A stretch of 64,000 nucleotides of DNA from Streptomyces griseoviridis (GCA_014649155.1 BMSM01000025.1:1-64000); one strand, 5' to 3'. Counted from the first letter of the stretch, positions 24,865 through 33,494 are shown. The notes: a model not told the origin generated them from the sequence alone. Numbers and translations: made by a program.

Positions 24865-25887
24865 TCATGACGTATCGGCACGGTCCTCCCAGGGGCGGCC
24901 CGGCTCGACGCGCAGCCAGTGGCGGTCGGCGTGCGGCGTCCCCGCCTCGGCCCCGTGGGCGCGGGTCCGGGCGAGCAGGGCCCGGCGCAGCCCGTCCGCT
25001 CCGCCGAACAGGGCCTCGGCCTGGCTGGCGTACCGCAGGGCGGCGGCCAGCCAGCGCTCGACCTCGGCCTCGGTGAGGGGCTGGCAACGGGCGGAGAGGC
25101 CGTCGTGGTCCCGTCCGCGCAAGGGGTAGGGGAAGTCCTCGTACCAGACGGTGCCGGGCGCGGCGAGGCGCTCCACGGCGGCCCGGGAGACCACGTGGTC
25201 GACATGCCGGCCGGCGGCCAGGGGAGCGTGCACCCGGGTACCGGGCGGGCAGAGCGGGCGCAGGGCCTCACTGATCGCGCCGGGCAGGTCGTCGTCGTCC
25301 GGGTGGCGCGCGGCGAAGACCCGGGGCGCCGAGCGGTAGCGGTACCGGCCGTCCGACGTGCGCAGCGCGGCGTCGGTGAAGCCCAGGGAGAGGTGCGCGA
25401 CACCCAGCTCACCGAGCGCGGCACGGTCCTCCCGACGCCGGAGCGCGGGGTGGGCGACGCGCCGCCAGGCATCGGGCGAGGGGTCCGTGTGCGGGAGCGG
25501 CGGGGGAGACGGGGCGGTCTGCCGCGGGGCGCCGGGCGAGCCGGAGGCACCGGAGGCCGGGACCCGCGGGCGCGGCGGCAGACGGCCGGCGAGCGGCCGG
25601 GTGCCGGACCCGCCGGCCGGGCTCGGGGCCGAGGCCCGCTCCCGCGGCGCGGATACGGGAGCCGGACCGGCCCCCGGAACGCCCTCGGCCCCCGGAACGC
25701 CTTCGGCCCCCGGAACGGCCTCGGGTTCCGGAACGCCCTCGGGCTCCGGTCCGTCGAAGACCGTGACCACCGTGACCGGTACCCCCCGCGCGGCCCAGTG
25801 GGCCAGCCGCCCCCCGAGGGACCACACCGCGTCGTCCGGGTGCGGGGAGACCACCAGGTGGGCGCGGGTCCCGCGGGGCGCGCTCAC
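24865..25887 (-). CDS. mitC: PIG-L/LmbE-type N-deacetylase, MitC-type
   Basis: A 340-residue zinc deacetylase of the MshB/LmbE family. Metal motif His16-Pro-Asp18-Asp19 in LVVSPHPDDAVWSLGG, and the second ligand set in GRHVDHVVSR. In mitomycin biosynthesis MitC is the LmbE-type protein thought to remove the N-acetyl group from the GlcNAc-AHBA-ACP conjugate. It differs from the usual length by a Pro/Ala/Gly-rich insertion at about residues 45-130 containing a six-residue repeat (see the repeat feature). The start is a GTG overlapping the stop of the glycosyltransferase gene (GTGA), so the two are coupled. Confidence 0.83.
   Translation of the reverse strand: MSAPRGTRAHLVVSPHPDDAVWSLGGRLAHWAARGVPVTVVTVFDGPEPEGVPEPEAVPGAEGVPGAEGVPGAGPAPVSAPRERASAPSPAGGSGTRPLAGRLPPRPRVPASGASGSPGAPRQTAPSPPPLPHTDPSPDAWRRVAHPALRRREDRAALGELGVAHLSLGFTDAALRTSDGRYRYRSAPRVFAARHPDDDDLPGAISEALRPLCPPGTRVHAPLAAGRHVDHVVSRAAVERLAAPGTVWYEDFPYPLRGRDHDGLSARCQPLTEAEVERWLAAALRYASQAEALFGGADGLRRALLARTRAHGAEAGTPHADRHWLRVEPGRPWEDRADTS
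25673..25744. repeat. Four tandem 18-bp repeats in the deacetylase gene
   Basis: Four imperfect direct copies of an 18-base unit (CCCGGAACGCCCTCGGCC). The period is a multiple of three, so it adds a six-residue repeat (GVPEPE/GAEGVP) to the protein linker without changing frame. Likely slippage-derived. Confidence 0.8.
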
Positions 25888-26822
25888 CGGGTGCCGGTCG
25901 GCCGGGACCGCGCCGTCTCGGCCTGGACGGAGGCCACATAGCGCTCGGGGGTCCCGTCCGGGCCGAGCAGGGCGGTCAGGGCTCGTACCGCGGGCAGCGG
26001 GTGCAGCGCCGCGAACCGCTCCATGTTCCTTCCGTGCTGGTGCCAGCGGTCCGGCCTGGTGTGGCTGAGATGGACGCCGTACGCCTCGGGAACCAGGGAC
26101 CGCGTCAGCCCGGCGGTGTGCAGCCGTACCCCGAACTCGATGTCCTCGCAGCCCCAGGAGCGCCCGAACTCCTCGTCGAAGCCGCCCACGGAGCGCCACG
26201 CCTCCCTGGGCACGGCCGAGTTGGCGCCGACGAAGCCGAGCCAGGCGGCGACGTCCGGCAGGGTGCCCGCGTCCATCGCCTCGACCGCGCGCTCCAGGGC
26301 GTTCGCCATCGTGCGGCGCAGGGGATCGCGGTCCCGGGCGCCGGGCGCGGAGCCGGTCAGCTCCGCCGCGGTCCGCTGGATCTCCGGCCGGGGCGCGTCC
26401 TTCAACGCGGTCAGCAGCCGTGCCGCCGTCGGGAGTTCGCGCATCCGGCCGTGGAGGAAGACCCCGGGCCGGGCGGCGTCGGCGTACGCCCGCAGGAAGC
26501 GCGGGCCGACGACGACATCGGCGTCGAGGAAGACCACCCAGGCGGCGTCGGCCGCGCCGGCACCCGCGTTGCGGGCTGCCGCCCGCCCCCGTCCGGGTCC
26601 GGGCACCACCCGCAGCGGCAGCCGGTCGTCCGCCTCCGCCAGGACGCCGGCGAGCGCCGGACGGTCCTCGGGCGCGTTGTCGTCGACCACGATCACCTCG
26701 TGGGCGGGCGCACCGGTCTGCGCGGCGAGACAGGCGAGCGTGACGCGCAGCCGCTCGTGGTCGCCCCGGGTGGGGACCACCACGGCCAGGGTGATCGGCG
26801 CGGAGGGCAGGGGCGGGGACAT
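25884..26822 (-). CDS. mitB: Family 2-type glycosyltransferase, MitB-type
   Basis: A 312-residue GT-A fold glycosyltransferase. Nucleotide-sugar site: TLAVVVPTRGDHERLRVTLA, VIVVDDNAPEDRP, and the metal motif FLDADVVVGP. The acceptor side carries GFVGANSAVPREAWRSVGGF and WGCEDIEFGVRL (ED motif). MitB transfers GlcNAc from UDP-GlcNAc to ACP-bound AHBA, an unusual carrier-dependent glycosylation that joins the two halves of mitomycin. Start: ATG with GAAAGG upstream. It is the first gene of operon C and is coupled to the PIG-L gene. No membrane segments are seen. Confidence 0.85.
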   Translation of the reverse strand: MSPPLPSAPITLAVVVPTRGDHERLRVTLACLAAQTGAPAHEVIVVDDNAPEDRPALAGVLAEADDRLPLRVVPGPGRGRAAARNAGAGAADAAWVVFLDADVVVGPRFLRAYADAARPGVFLHGRMRELPTAARLLTALKDAPRPEIQRTAAELTGSAPGARDRDPLRRTMANALERAVEAMDAGTLPDVAAWLGFVGANSAVPREAWRSVGGFDEEFGRSWGCEDIEFGVRLHTAGLTRSLVPEAYGVHLSHTRPDRWHQHGRNMERFAALHPLPAVRALTALLGPDGTPERYVASVQAETARSRPTGTR

Positions 26823-27326
26823 GCATCGGCCTTTCCGTCGGCGAAGAGTCGGCACGGCTCGGCGAAGTCCCGGCGCGCTCCGAGCGCGGGAGAACGTGAG
26901 AGTGCGCTGCGGAAATCGGCGTGAACGACAGAGGCAGGACACGGGGTGAGACCGGACCGTCGGCGAATAGCCCGCCCGGAGAGGCTCCACCGGCGAAGCC
27001 CGGGAAGTCAACCGGCAGGTGGAATTTCGGAAGGGCCGCCTGCCCGGAATACACGCGAGAAGCGCCTGATGATCAAGCGGGGCGATTCCTTTTGGCCATA
27101 ACGGCATGGCAGTCGGCCGACGGCCCGGGTACCCGGGCGAAGATCGCCATGCGCATCTGCGGTCGACCGGAACCTGAGGCGGATCAAGAACCGCTCGCCA
27201 CGCGTGTCCGTCCGAGCCTCCATTTTCGGTCAAGGTGCTCCGGACAACCACCTTTCCTCGAATGACGTTTTGCCTCAGTGTTACGGTCAGACCCGATCAT
27301 CCGGCGACACAGCTGGAGGCAATCAC
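26823..27326. promoter_or_regulatory. Divergent promoter region between mitB and the third AP gene
   Basis: 504 bases between operons C and D. It is noticeably less GC-rich than its surroundings from about 27000 to 27300, as expected of a control region. No clear -35/-10 pair or operator repeat could be fixed by eye. The AP gene start is set by GGAGG eight bases before its GTG. Confidence 0.5.
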
Positions 27327-28871
27327 GTGCCACCCTCGCCGCTTGCCCTCGTCATCGGAATCGACGGCGGGACGTTCGATCTCATCGACCCCCTGGTGGG
27401 ACGGGGACTGCTTCCGAACATCGAGCGTCTCCTGACCGCCTCGGCCAGCAGCAGGACCACCTGCACCTGGCCGGCCCACACCGCTCCCGGGTGGTCCACC
27501 TTCGTCAGCGCGGCCGCCCCGGGCAACCATGGCATCTACCAGTTCTACGACACCCAGGACCCCGGTTACGGCGCCCGGATCACCAGGGCCGGCGACCTGG
27601 GGCGGTCCTCGGCATGGGACTGGCTGGCGGCACAGTCGTACACGCTCGGGCTGGTCAACATCCCGATGTCCCATCCGCCGGCCGACCTGCCCGGCTACCA
27701 GATCACCTGGCCCCTGGAACGCACCCTGCGGCACTGCCGGCCCGACTCGCTGCTGCGCGAACTGGCCGCGGCCCGCGCGCACTTCCAATCCGACCTCGCC
27801 ACGATGTTCCGCGGCGACATGAGCTACCTGGACCAGGCCGAACGCAATGTGGAGGCCCGCATCCGGTCCGTGCGGCACCTGATGACCACCCGGCCCACGG
27901 ACGTCGTCATGGTCGTCCTGACCGAGGCCGACCGGGTCGGACACCACTACTGGCACTACGAGGACGCGGAGCATCCCCGGCACGAGGACGCTCCGGCGGA
28001 CAGCGGCTGGGAGCGGGCCCTCACCCGGGTCTACCGGGCGCTGGACACCGCGGTGGGCGAGCTGCTGGCACTGGTGGACGAGGACACCGTGGTGACCCTC
28101 GTCTCCGACCACGGCCTGGGCCGGGGCCGGTACGCGTTCTCCGTCCACCAGGTGCTGGAGGAGGCGGGCCTGCTCGCCACCGAGACCGGCGCGGTGCCCG
28201 CGGACGGCACCGCGAGCTGGTTCGCCGACGGCGGGCGGCGGGTGGACTTCTCCCGGACGGCCGTCTACATGCCGGTCCCCGGCTCCTACGGGCTCAACCT
28301 CAATCTCAAGGCCCGCCAGATCCGGGGCACCGTGGCCCCCCGGGACCGGGACCGGGTCACTGCGGAGGTGACCGACCTGCTCGGCGGGCTGAAGGGCCCC
28401 ACCGGGGACCCGGTGTTCCGGGCGGTCCTGCCCCGGCAGGAGGCGTACCCGGGCGGCAACGGTGAGCGCGCCCCCGATCTGCTGCTGGTCCCGGCGGACG
28501 AGTCCGTGCTTCCGGTCACCTCGCTGACCGGCGAGCTGTGGACCCCCAGCCCGCAGACCGGACTCCACCGGTACGAGGGCATCTGGGCACAGCGCTCGCC
28601 ACGCGTCCGCCCGGGCCGGCTGCCCGGCACGATCCCGCTGACCGACGCGATGCCCACGCTGCTGACGGACCTCGGGGCCGCCTGGCCGCAGGACGTCGAC
28701 GGCCGTCCGCGCACCGAGGTGTTCACCGAGGACGTACCCGTCCCCGGGCCGGCCCGCCATCTCGACCGGCCGGACGCCGTGCGGTCCGCGGCCGGTCCGG
28801 CGGACGCGCCGGAGGAACCGGGCGAGGACGACTACACCAGCAGCCGGCTGCGCGAGATGGGCTACCTGTGA
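27327..28871 (+). CDS. Alkaline phosphatase superfamily protein 3
   Basis: A 514-residue AP-superfamily protein, first gene of operon D. Metal Asp13 in LVIGIDGGTFDLID, nucleophile position Thr52 in HTAPGWSTFVSAAAPGNHG, then LTEADRVGHHYWHYEDAEHP, TLVSDHGLGRGRY and a late His in TGLHRYEGIWA. All metal-site residues are retained. The C-terminal 40 residues are acidic and end SSRLREMGYL, a tail common in phosphodiesterases and sulfatases of this superfamily. There is no signal peptide. It is followed by the second ACP gene after 29 bases, repeating the ACP/AP pairing of operon B. Possible ester hydrolase or transferase on a carrier-bound intermediate; the substrate is unknown. Confidence 0.8.
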   Translation: MPPSPLALVIGIDGGTFDLIDPLVGRGLLPNIERLLTASASSRTTCTWPAHTAPGWSTFVSAAAPGNHGIYQFYDTQDPGYGARITRAGDLGRSSAWDWLAAQSYTLGLVNIPMSHPPADLPGYQITWPLERTLRHCRPDSLLRELAAARAHFQSDLATMFRGDMSYLDQAERNVEARIRSVRHLMTTRPTDVVMVVLTEADRVGHHYWHYEDAEHPRHEDAPADSGWERALTRVYRALDTAVGELLALVDEDTVVTLVSDHGLGRGRYAFSVHQVLEEAGLLATETGAVPADGTASWFADGGRRVDFSRTAVYMPVPGSYGLNLNLKARQIRGTVAPRDRDRVTAEVTDLLGGLKGPTGDPVFRAVLPRQEAYPGGNGERAPDLLLVPADESVLPVTSLTGELWTPSPQTGLHRYEGIWAQRSPRVRPGRLPGTIPLTDAMPTLLTDLGAAWPQDVDGRPRTEVFTEDVPVPGPARHLDRPDAVRSAAGPADAPEEPGEDDYTSSRLREMGYL

Positions 28872-28900
28872 GCGATCAACGACACGAAGGGGTGCGCGAC

Positions 28901-29179
28901 ATGGAACTGCAGGAGACGAAGGACCGGCTGCGCAAGGTGCTCGTCGACTCCCTCGAACTGTCCATCGAGCCGTCCGAGGTCCCCGACAAGGGGCTCGTCC
29001 AGGCGCTGGGACTGGATTCGATCAACACCATCGAGTTCCTGATCTGGGTGGAGAGCGAGTTCGGCGTGGAGATCGCCGACGAAGACCTCTCGATCAAGCT
29101 GATCGACGACCTCGACCTGCTCGCCGAGTACGTCATCAGCCGGGTGCGGGAGGGAGAACCCGCCAACGAGCCGGCCTGA
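28901..29179 (+). CDS. Acyl carrier protein (second copy), MmcB-like
   Basis: A 92-residue stand-alone ACP with the phosphopantetheine serine in GLDSINTIEFLIW. Over the roughly 73-residue core I count only five differences from the ACP at 12092-12358; the N-terminal residues and the C-terminal tail differ more. The start is the ATG with AAGGGG upstream. A GTG 30 bases earlier overlaps the AP gene stop and is less likely. It precedes the B12-radical SAM gene by 30 bases. The near identity suggests both ACPs are recognised by the same ligase and tailoring enzymes, with the two genes serving different transcripts. Confidence 0.9.
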   Translation: MELQETKDRLRKVLVDSLELSIEPSEVPDKGLVQALGLDSINTIEFLIWVESEFGVEIADEDLSIKLIDDLDLLAEYVISRVREGEPANEPA

Positions 29180-29209
29180 GTGCCCGGACCCCGTCTCCCT
29201 GGAGAGCCG

Positions 29210-31051
29210 ATGATTCAGGACGTCACCCTCGAAACGCGCAGCCCCCGCCGGAAACCGGGAGAGTTCGAGCTCTCGCTGGACCCGCGGGTCACCGATCCCG
29301 CCTCGTTCAAGGTCAGCTTCCTGATCCTGCTCGACGGCGACCTCGTCATGTCGCCGGAGCACCTCGGCGTCGCCTACATGGCCAGCGCCCTGCGGCACGT
29401 CGGCTTCACGGCCGAGATCAGGGAGGTGGAGCACGGCGACGAGCACCACGCGGCGGTCGTCGCCCACCTGCGGGAGTACCGGCCGGACCTGGTGTGCTTC
29501 ACGCTGATGAGCCTGAACACGACCAGTTGCGTCAGCCTCTGCCGGCAGATCCGCGAGGTGCTGCCGGACACGCCGATCGCCTGCGGCGGCCCGGCCGGTA
29601 CGTTCGCCGGCCAGGACGTGCTGCGCAACAACCCGTACGCGGACATCGTCGCCGTCGGCGAGGGCGAGCCCACCATCCTCGACCTCGCCCAGCGGCTGTA
29701 CCTGAAGGAACCGCTCACCGACTGCCCCGGGGTCTGCTACCGGGACGGTGAGGGCGGTATCCGCCAGAACCCGGCCCGGCCCCTCATCCACGACCTGGAG
29801 GTGCTGCCGTTCCCGGCCCGGGACCAGCTGAGCCAGCACGGCGACAAGCTGGAGTACGTACGGGTCAGCACCAGCCGCGGCTGCGTCGCCAACTGCGCCT
29901 TCTGCTCGGCACCCCATCTGAAGAACCGGGTACAGGCCGGCAAGGCGTGGCGCGGACGCGGGCCCGAGCAGATCGTCGAAGAGGTGGCGCAGATCGTGGA
30001 GCGCCACAACTTCCGCACCTTCGACTTCGTGGACTCCACCTTCGAGGACCCCGACGGCGGCCGGGTCGGCAAGAAGCGGGTCGCCGCCATCGCCCAGGGC
30101 ATCCTCGACCGGGGCCTGGACATCTACTACAACGTCTGCATGCGGGCCGAGAACTGGCACGACACCCCCGAGGACCACGCGCTCCTCGACTTGCTCACCG
30201 CCTCCGGGCTGGAGAAGGTCAACGTCGGCATCGAGGCCGGCACCGCCGAGGAACTCCTGCTGTGGGAGAAGCGCGCCACGGTCGAGGACAACGTCACCAT
30301 CATCCGGATGCTGCGTGAGCACGGCATCTACCTGGCGATGGGCTTCATCCCCTTCCACCCGTACGCCACCGTCGACACCCTGACGGCCAACGCCCGGTTC
30401 CTGCGCGACAACGCCGGGCACAACCTGCGCCGGATGACCGAGCGGCTGGAGATCTACCCGGGTACCGCGATCGTGCACCGCCTGGAATCCGACGACCTGC
30501 TCGACCACAGCTACCGCGACAGCCTCGACCCGTACGGCTACTCCTTCGCGGACGAGAAGGTCGGGCTGCTGGCCAAGCACTTCGCGCGGCTCTACAACAA
30601 CGAGGACTACCACCGGCGCGGGGTCATCACCGAGCAGTCCGCGGTGTTCGAGTTCGAGACCTACAACGTGGTCCTGCAGACCTTCATCTCCCGGCTGCAG
30701 CGCCGCTTCCGCAAGCTGCCCGGTGTGGACGAGGTGATGGAGGAGTTCAAGGAGCGGGTGCACGCCGTCCGCCAGGAGATGGGGCAGTTCAACTACGCCT
30801 TCTTCATGGCGAACCTCGACGCGGTGCTCAACGAATCGCTGGACGCCGACAAGCAGGAGCGCCAAGTCGTCGAGGTCGAGCAGTACTTCCGCGACCGGCT
30901 CGACCAGATGCGCTCGGAGCAGCTGCGGGTGGGCAAGCGGCTCACCCGGCTCGGAGCCCGGGTGTCCGAGATCAGCTCCACCCTGCCACCGGTGCGTCCT
31001 GGCGGTCTGCCGCGCACGTACACCGGCGAGGGCACCGGTGCCACGTGGTGA
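29210..31051 (+). CDS. B12-binding radical SAM enzyme (BchE/MmcD-like)
   Basis: A 613-residue protein. Residues about 35-165 form a cobalamin-binding-like Rossmann domain (HLGVAYMASALRHVGF, DLVCFTLMSLNTTSCVSLCR, ADIVAVGEGEPTILDLAQ). The radical SAM core begins with Cys225-x3-Cys229-x2-Cys232 in SRGCVANCAFC. A C-terminal region of about 150 residues, rich in charged helices, follows. The layout is that of the family of Mg-protoporphyrin ester cyclase BchE. Mitomycin clusters hold a protein described this way (MmcD, as I recall). The start has GGAGAG six bases upstream. Candidate reactions are radical methylation, ring closure or oxidation on the carrier-bound intermediate. It overlaps the next gene by 14 bases. 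Confidence 0.83.
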   Translation: MIQDVTLETRSPRRKPGEFELSLDPRVTDPASFKVSFLILLDGDLVMSPEHLGVAYMASALRHVGFTAEIREVEHGDEHHAAVVAHLREYRPDLVCFTLMSLNTTSCVSLCRQIREVLPDTPIACGGPAGTFAGQDVLRNNPYADIVAVGEGEPTILDLAQRLYLKEPLTDCPGVCYRDGEGGIRQNPARPLIHDLEVLPFPARDQLSQHGDKLEYVRVSTSRGCVANCAFCSAPHLKNRVQAGKAWRGRGPEQIVEEVAQIVERHNFRTFDFVDSTFEDPDGGRVGKKRVAAIAQGILDRGLDIYYNVCMRAENWHDTPEDHALLDLLTASGLEKVNVGIEAGTAEELLLWEKRATVEDNVTIIRMLREHGIYLAMGFIPFHPYATVDTLTANARFLRDNAGHNLRRMTERLEIYPGTAIVHRLESDDLLDHSYRDSLDPYGYSFADEKVGLLAKHFARLYNNEDYHRRGVITEQSAVFEFETYNVVLQTFISRLQRRFRKLPGVDEVMEEFKERVHAVRQEMGQFNYAFFMANLDAVLNESLDADKQERQVVEVEQYFRDRLDQMRSEQLRVGKRLTRLGARVSEISSTLPPVRPGGLPRTYTGEGTGATW

Positions 31052-32135
31052 ACGGGACGCGGAGGACCAGATCGCGGTCTGCAGCCTGAGCAGCCGGGAG
31101 CTGGTGGCGCCCCTCTCCGCGCTGCCGGGCGTGGCGCTGGCCGGCACGCTGATGACGGCCAACCTCGGCATCGAGGAGCTGCTGCGCACCCTCGCGCGCC
31201 GGCCGGCGATCCGGGGGCTGGTCGTCTGCGGCAAGGAGTCACCGCGGTTCCTCGCCGGACAGAGCCTGCTGGCTCTCTTCCGGGACGGCGTCGACCCCGA
31301 GCGCCGCAGGATCGTCGGAGCGGCCGGCTACCTGCCGGTGCTCCGCTCCGTTCCGCTGCACGAGGTGGAGAGGCTGCGGGCCCGGGTGGAGGTCGTGGAC
31401 GCGCGCGGGGAGCGCGATCCGCTGGTGCTCGGCGAGATCGTGCGGAGACTGCGGGCCCGCCTCCGCGCCGCCCGCCCGCCGGCCCCGGACGCGCGGGCGG
31501 CTTCGGCCGACGGCCCGTACCGCCCGGTGCCGGGCTTCCGCCGGCTGCGGGCGGGCGGCCGGCGGGTGGGGCTCAGCCAGGTCCTGGACGGGTTCGTGGT
31601 GATCAGCCTGGACCGGCGGGCCCGGCGGATCGTCCTGCGCCACTACGACGACGACCTGACGCCCCGGCACGAGATGGCCGGTGTCCGGGCGGAGTCCATG
31701 CTGCTGGGGCTGTTGCGCGCCGGGGTGATCACCGACCCGTCTCACGCCGGCTACCTCGGCGGCGAGCTGACCAAGGCCGAGACCGCCCTGCGTCTCGGTC
31801 TTCCCTACGTCCAGGACGTGCCGCTGCGGGCCCCGGGCCGCCCCGGGGACGCCGTACTGCCGGGCCACGCCCGAGAGGAGAACCCGGCCATGACCGAAGC
31901 ATCGCCCGGCCAGCCGAGCATGGCGGAGTTCCTGACCGCCGTGGTGACGGGGCTCGGACTGGAGGGTACGGAGCTGGCCCCGGACGTCCCGCTGGGCAGC
32001 CAGGTCTCCGTGGAGTCCGTCCGCATGATCGAACTGGCCATCCTCCTGGAGGAGGAACTCGGCCTCGACCTCCCGCCCGACCTGGACCTGCGCAAGTGCA
32101 GCCCGCAGGAGCTGTACGGGGCCCTGACGGCCTGA
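31038..32135 (+). CDS. MtrA-like / DUF4346 protein fused to a C-terminal acyl carrier domain
   Basis: A 365-residue three-part protein. Residues about 8-125 resemble the cytoplasmic domain of methanopterin methyltransferase subunit A: TLMTANLGIEELLRTLARRP, LVVCGKESPRFLAGQSLLAL, then DPERRRIVGAAGYLPVL. The cobalt-binding His of MtrA (in KGHLSGQ-type motifs) is Phe here, so corrinoid binding in the classic way is unlikely. Residues about 165-275 match the DUF4346 domain often linked to pterin/ThyX-like proteins (HEMAGVRAESMLLGLLRAGV). Residues 285-365 are a carrier domain with the Ser in VSVESVRMIEL. An ATG at 31890 with AGGAG upstream could also yield a free ACP of 81 residues. A one-carbon or pterin-linked role is possible. 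Confidence 0.72.
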   Translation: MPRGERDAEDQIAVCSLSSRELVAPLSALPGVALAGTLMTANLGIEELLRTLARRPAIRGLVVCGKESPRFLAGQSLLALFRDGVDPERRRIVGAAGYLPVLRSVPLHEVERLRARVEVVDARGERDPLVLGEIVRRLRARLRAARPPAPDARAASADGPYRPVPGFRRLRAGGRRVGLSQVLDGFVVISLDRRARRIVLRHYDDDLTPRHEMAGVRAESMLLGLLRAGVITDPSHAGYLGGELTKAETALRLGLPYVQDVPLRAPGRPGDAVLPGHAREENPAMTEASPGQPSMAEFLTAVVTGLGLEGTELAPDVPLGSQVSVESVRMIELAILLEEELGLDLPPDLDLRKCSPQELYGALTA

Positions 32136-32158
32136 CACCCGCGGGCCGGTCCGGGAGA

Positions 32159-32182
32159 GAGCCCCGCGGGGGAGCGGGGCTC
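32159..32182 (+). terminator. Hairpin terminator between convergent operons
   Basis: A nine-base-pair GC stem (GAGCCCCGC with GCGGGGCTC) and six-base loop, between the end of operon D and the end of operon E on the other strand. Likely ends both transcripts. Confidence 0.65.
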
Positions 32183-32196
32183 CGTCCGGCGCCGGT

Positions 32197-32733
32197 TCAC
32201 GCCGGCCAGATGCGCAGTTCCTCCTTGATGAGCCGGGCCGTGACCGGCAGGCCGGCCGGCGTCCACGCGTCGGAGCCGAGGACGCGTACGGTGAAACCGT
32301 CCGGGGCGAGCCGCTGCCAGGCGCCCACGGCCCCCGTGCCCGGGTCGGTCAGCAGCAGGGAGACCGGACACGGCAGCGGGCCGCCGGACGGTGCCGCCGT
32401 GTCCCCGGCGCCGAGCGTCCGCCCGGTGTGGAACAGCACCCGGGACGGAGGCGTCCCCGCCGCCCGGACCGCCCGGACGGCTGCCGCCGCGATGTCGCCC
32501 TCGTGGCCCCCGTCCGCCGCGGCGAGCAGCGCCCAGGGCAGGCCACCGGCCGTCGCCGACGGAGGCGGGAGCGGGTCCTCGAGGGCGGCCCGCAGCACCG
32601 CCGCCTCCGGTCGCAGTGCCTCGCGCAGCCCCGGCCCCAGGACGCCGGCCGGGTCCAGCACCACCAGCCGCAGCACCGGATCGGGTCCCGGCGCCTGGAG
32701 GAACCGGCCGGTGTCCACGGCCGCCGTACTCAT
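32197..32733 (-). CDS. Hypothetical protein (178 aa), last gene of operon E
   Basis: A soluble Ala/Pro/Leu-rich protein whose ATG overlaps the stop of the PhyH gene by four bases. It contains LRLVVLDPAGVLGPGL near residue 22, which looks superficially like an HAD motif but lacks the second Asp. Further on are PSRVLFHTGRTLGAGD and PVSLLLTDPGTGAVGAWQRL. I do not recognise a family. Coupling to the PhyH gene suggests a part in the same step or a chaperone role. No function is assigned. Confidence 0.6.
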   Translation of the reverse strand: MSTAAVDTGRFLQAPGPDPVLRLVVLDPAGVLGPGLREALRPEAAVLRAALEDPLPPPSATAGGLPWALLAAADGGHEGDIAAAAVRAVRAAGTPPSRVLFHTGRTLGAGDTAAPSGGPLPCPVSLLLTDPGTGAVGAWQRLAPDGFTVRVLGSDAWTPAGLPVTARLIKEELRIWPA

Positions 32734-33494
32734 TCGAGGCCGTCCGCGAGTCCGAGGGCGAAGTAGTTCTCGAAGCCCAGCAGCCGCCGCATCCCGGCGT
32801 CGCTGCGCTCGATGACCTCCGGTTTCAGGCCGGAGAAGAAGTTCTGCTGCTGCCGGACGTAACCGCGGCAGTAGTAGTTCAGGATGCCGTGCCGGGGCCG
32901 GTCGGTGACGTTGGCCCCGGTCTGGTGCCACAGCCGCCCGTCGAAGATCATGACGCTGCCCGCCGGGGCGCAGACGGGGATCGTCTCCACGTCCCCCTCG
33001 CCGAGGTCGTAGTCCGGCTGTCGGCCGAGCAGGTGGCTGCCCGGGACCAGCCGGGTGGCGCCGTTGTCCTCGGTGAAGTCGTCCAGCATCCACATGCTGT
33101 TGGCGACGAGCGCGTACGGCGGCCACGGTGGCCGGGCGAACGTCTGGTCCGCGTGGACGTTCATGGAGGCCCCGCCGGGGCCCGCGATGTTCGCGTGGGT
33201 GCTGGACAGCAGGAAGTTGAAGCCCAGCACCTCCTCCATCAACTGCAGAACCAGGGGTTCACGGACGCTGCGCTCGAATTCCTCGCCCTTGTTCAGCAGG
33301 CTGAACACCCGTTGGTTTCCACCGTCGTAGAGAAATGCGCTGCCGTCCTCCCGTTCCTTTTTCGCCACGTCGAGGAGGCGTTTTCTGAGCTGTTTGAAAT
33401 CCCGCTCGGATATCGGGCATTCAAGCAGACAGTAGCCGTGTTCCTGGAGATCCTCCGCAGCCTTCAGTTTGTCGCTCGTCAGGTTGGCAGACAT
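32730..33494 (-). CDS. PhyH-family Fe(II)/2-oxoglutarate dioxygenase
   Basis: A 254-residue double-stranded beta-helix oxygenase of the phytanoyl-CoA hydroxylase family. The iron triad is His114-x-Asp116 (MNVHADQTF) and His190 (RLWHQTGANV), with Arg201 nearby for 2-oxoglutarate. EDNGATRLVPGSH is a typical family segment. Enzymes of this family act on small molecules, often carrier- or CoA-bound, to hydroxylate, epoxidise or desaturate. It lies 52 bases downstream of the LLM/ALDH pair. A hydroxylation on the mitosane core, such as the 9a position, is a reasonable guess. Base composition at the 5 prime end (about 33300-33500) is lower in GC than the neighbours. Confidence 0.82.
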   Translation of the reverse strand: MSANLTSDKLKAAEDLQEHGYCLLECPISERDFKQLRKRLLDVAKKEREDGSAFLYDGGNQRVFSLLNKGEEFERSVREPLVLQLMEEVLGFNFLLSSTHANIAGPGGASMNVHADQTFARPPWPPYALVANSMWMLDDFTEDNGATRLVPGSHLLGRQPDYDLGEGDVETIPVCAPAGSVMIFDGRLWHQTGANVTDRPRHGILNYYCRGYVRQQQNFFSGLKPEVIERSDAGMRRLLGFENYFALGLADGLE

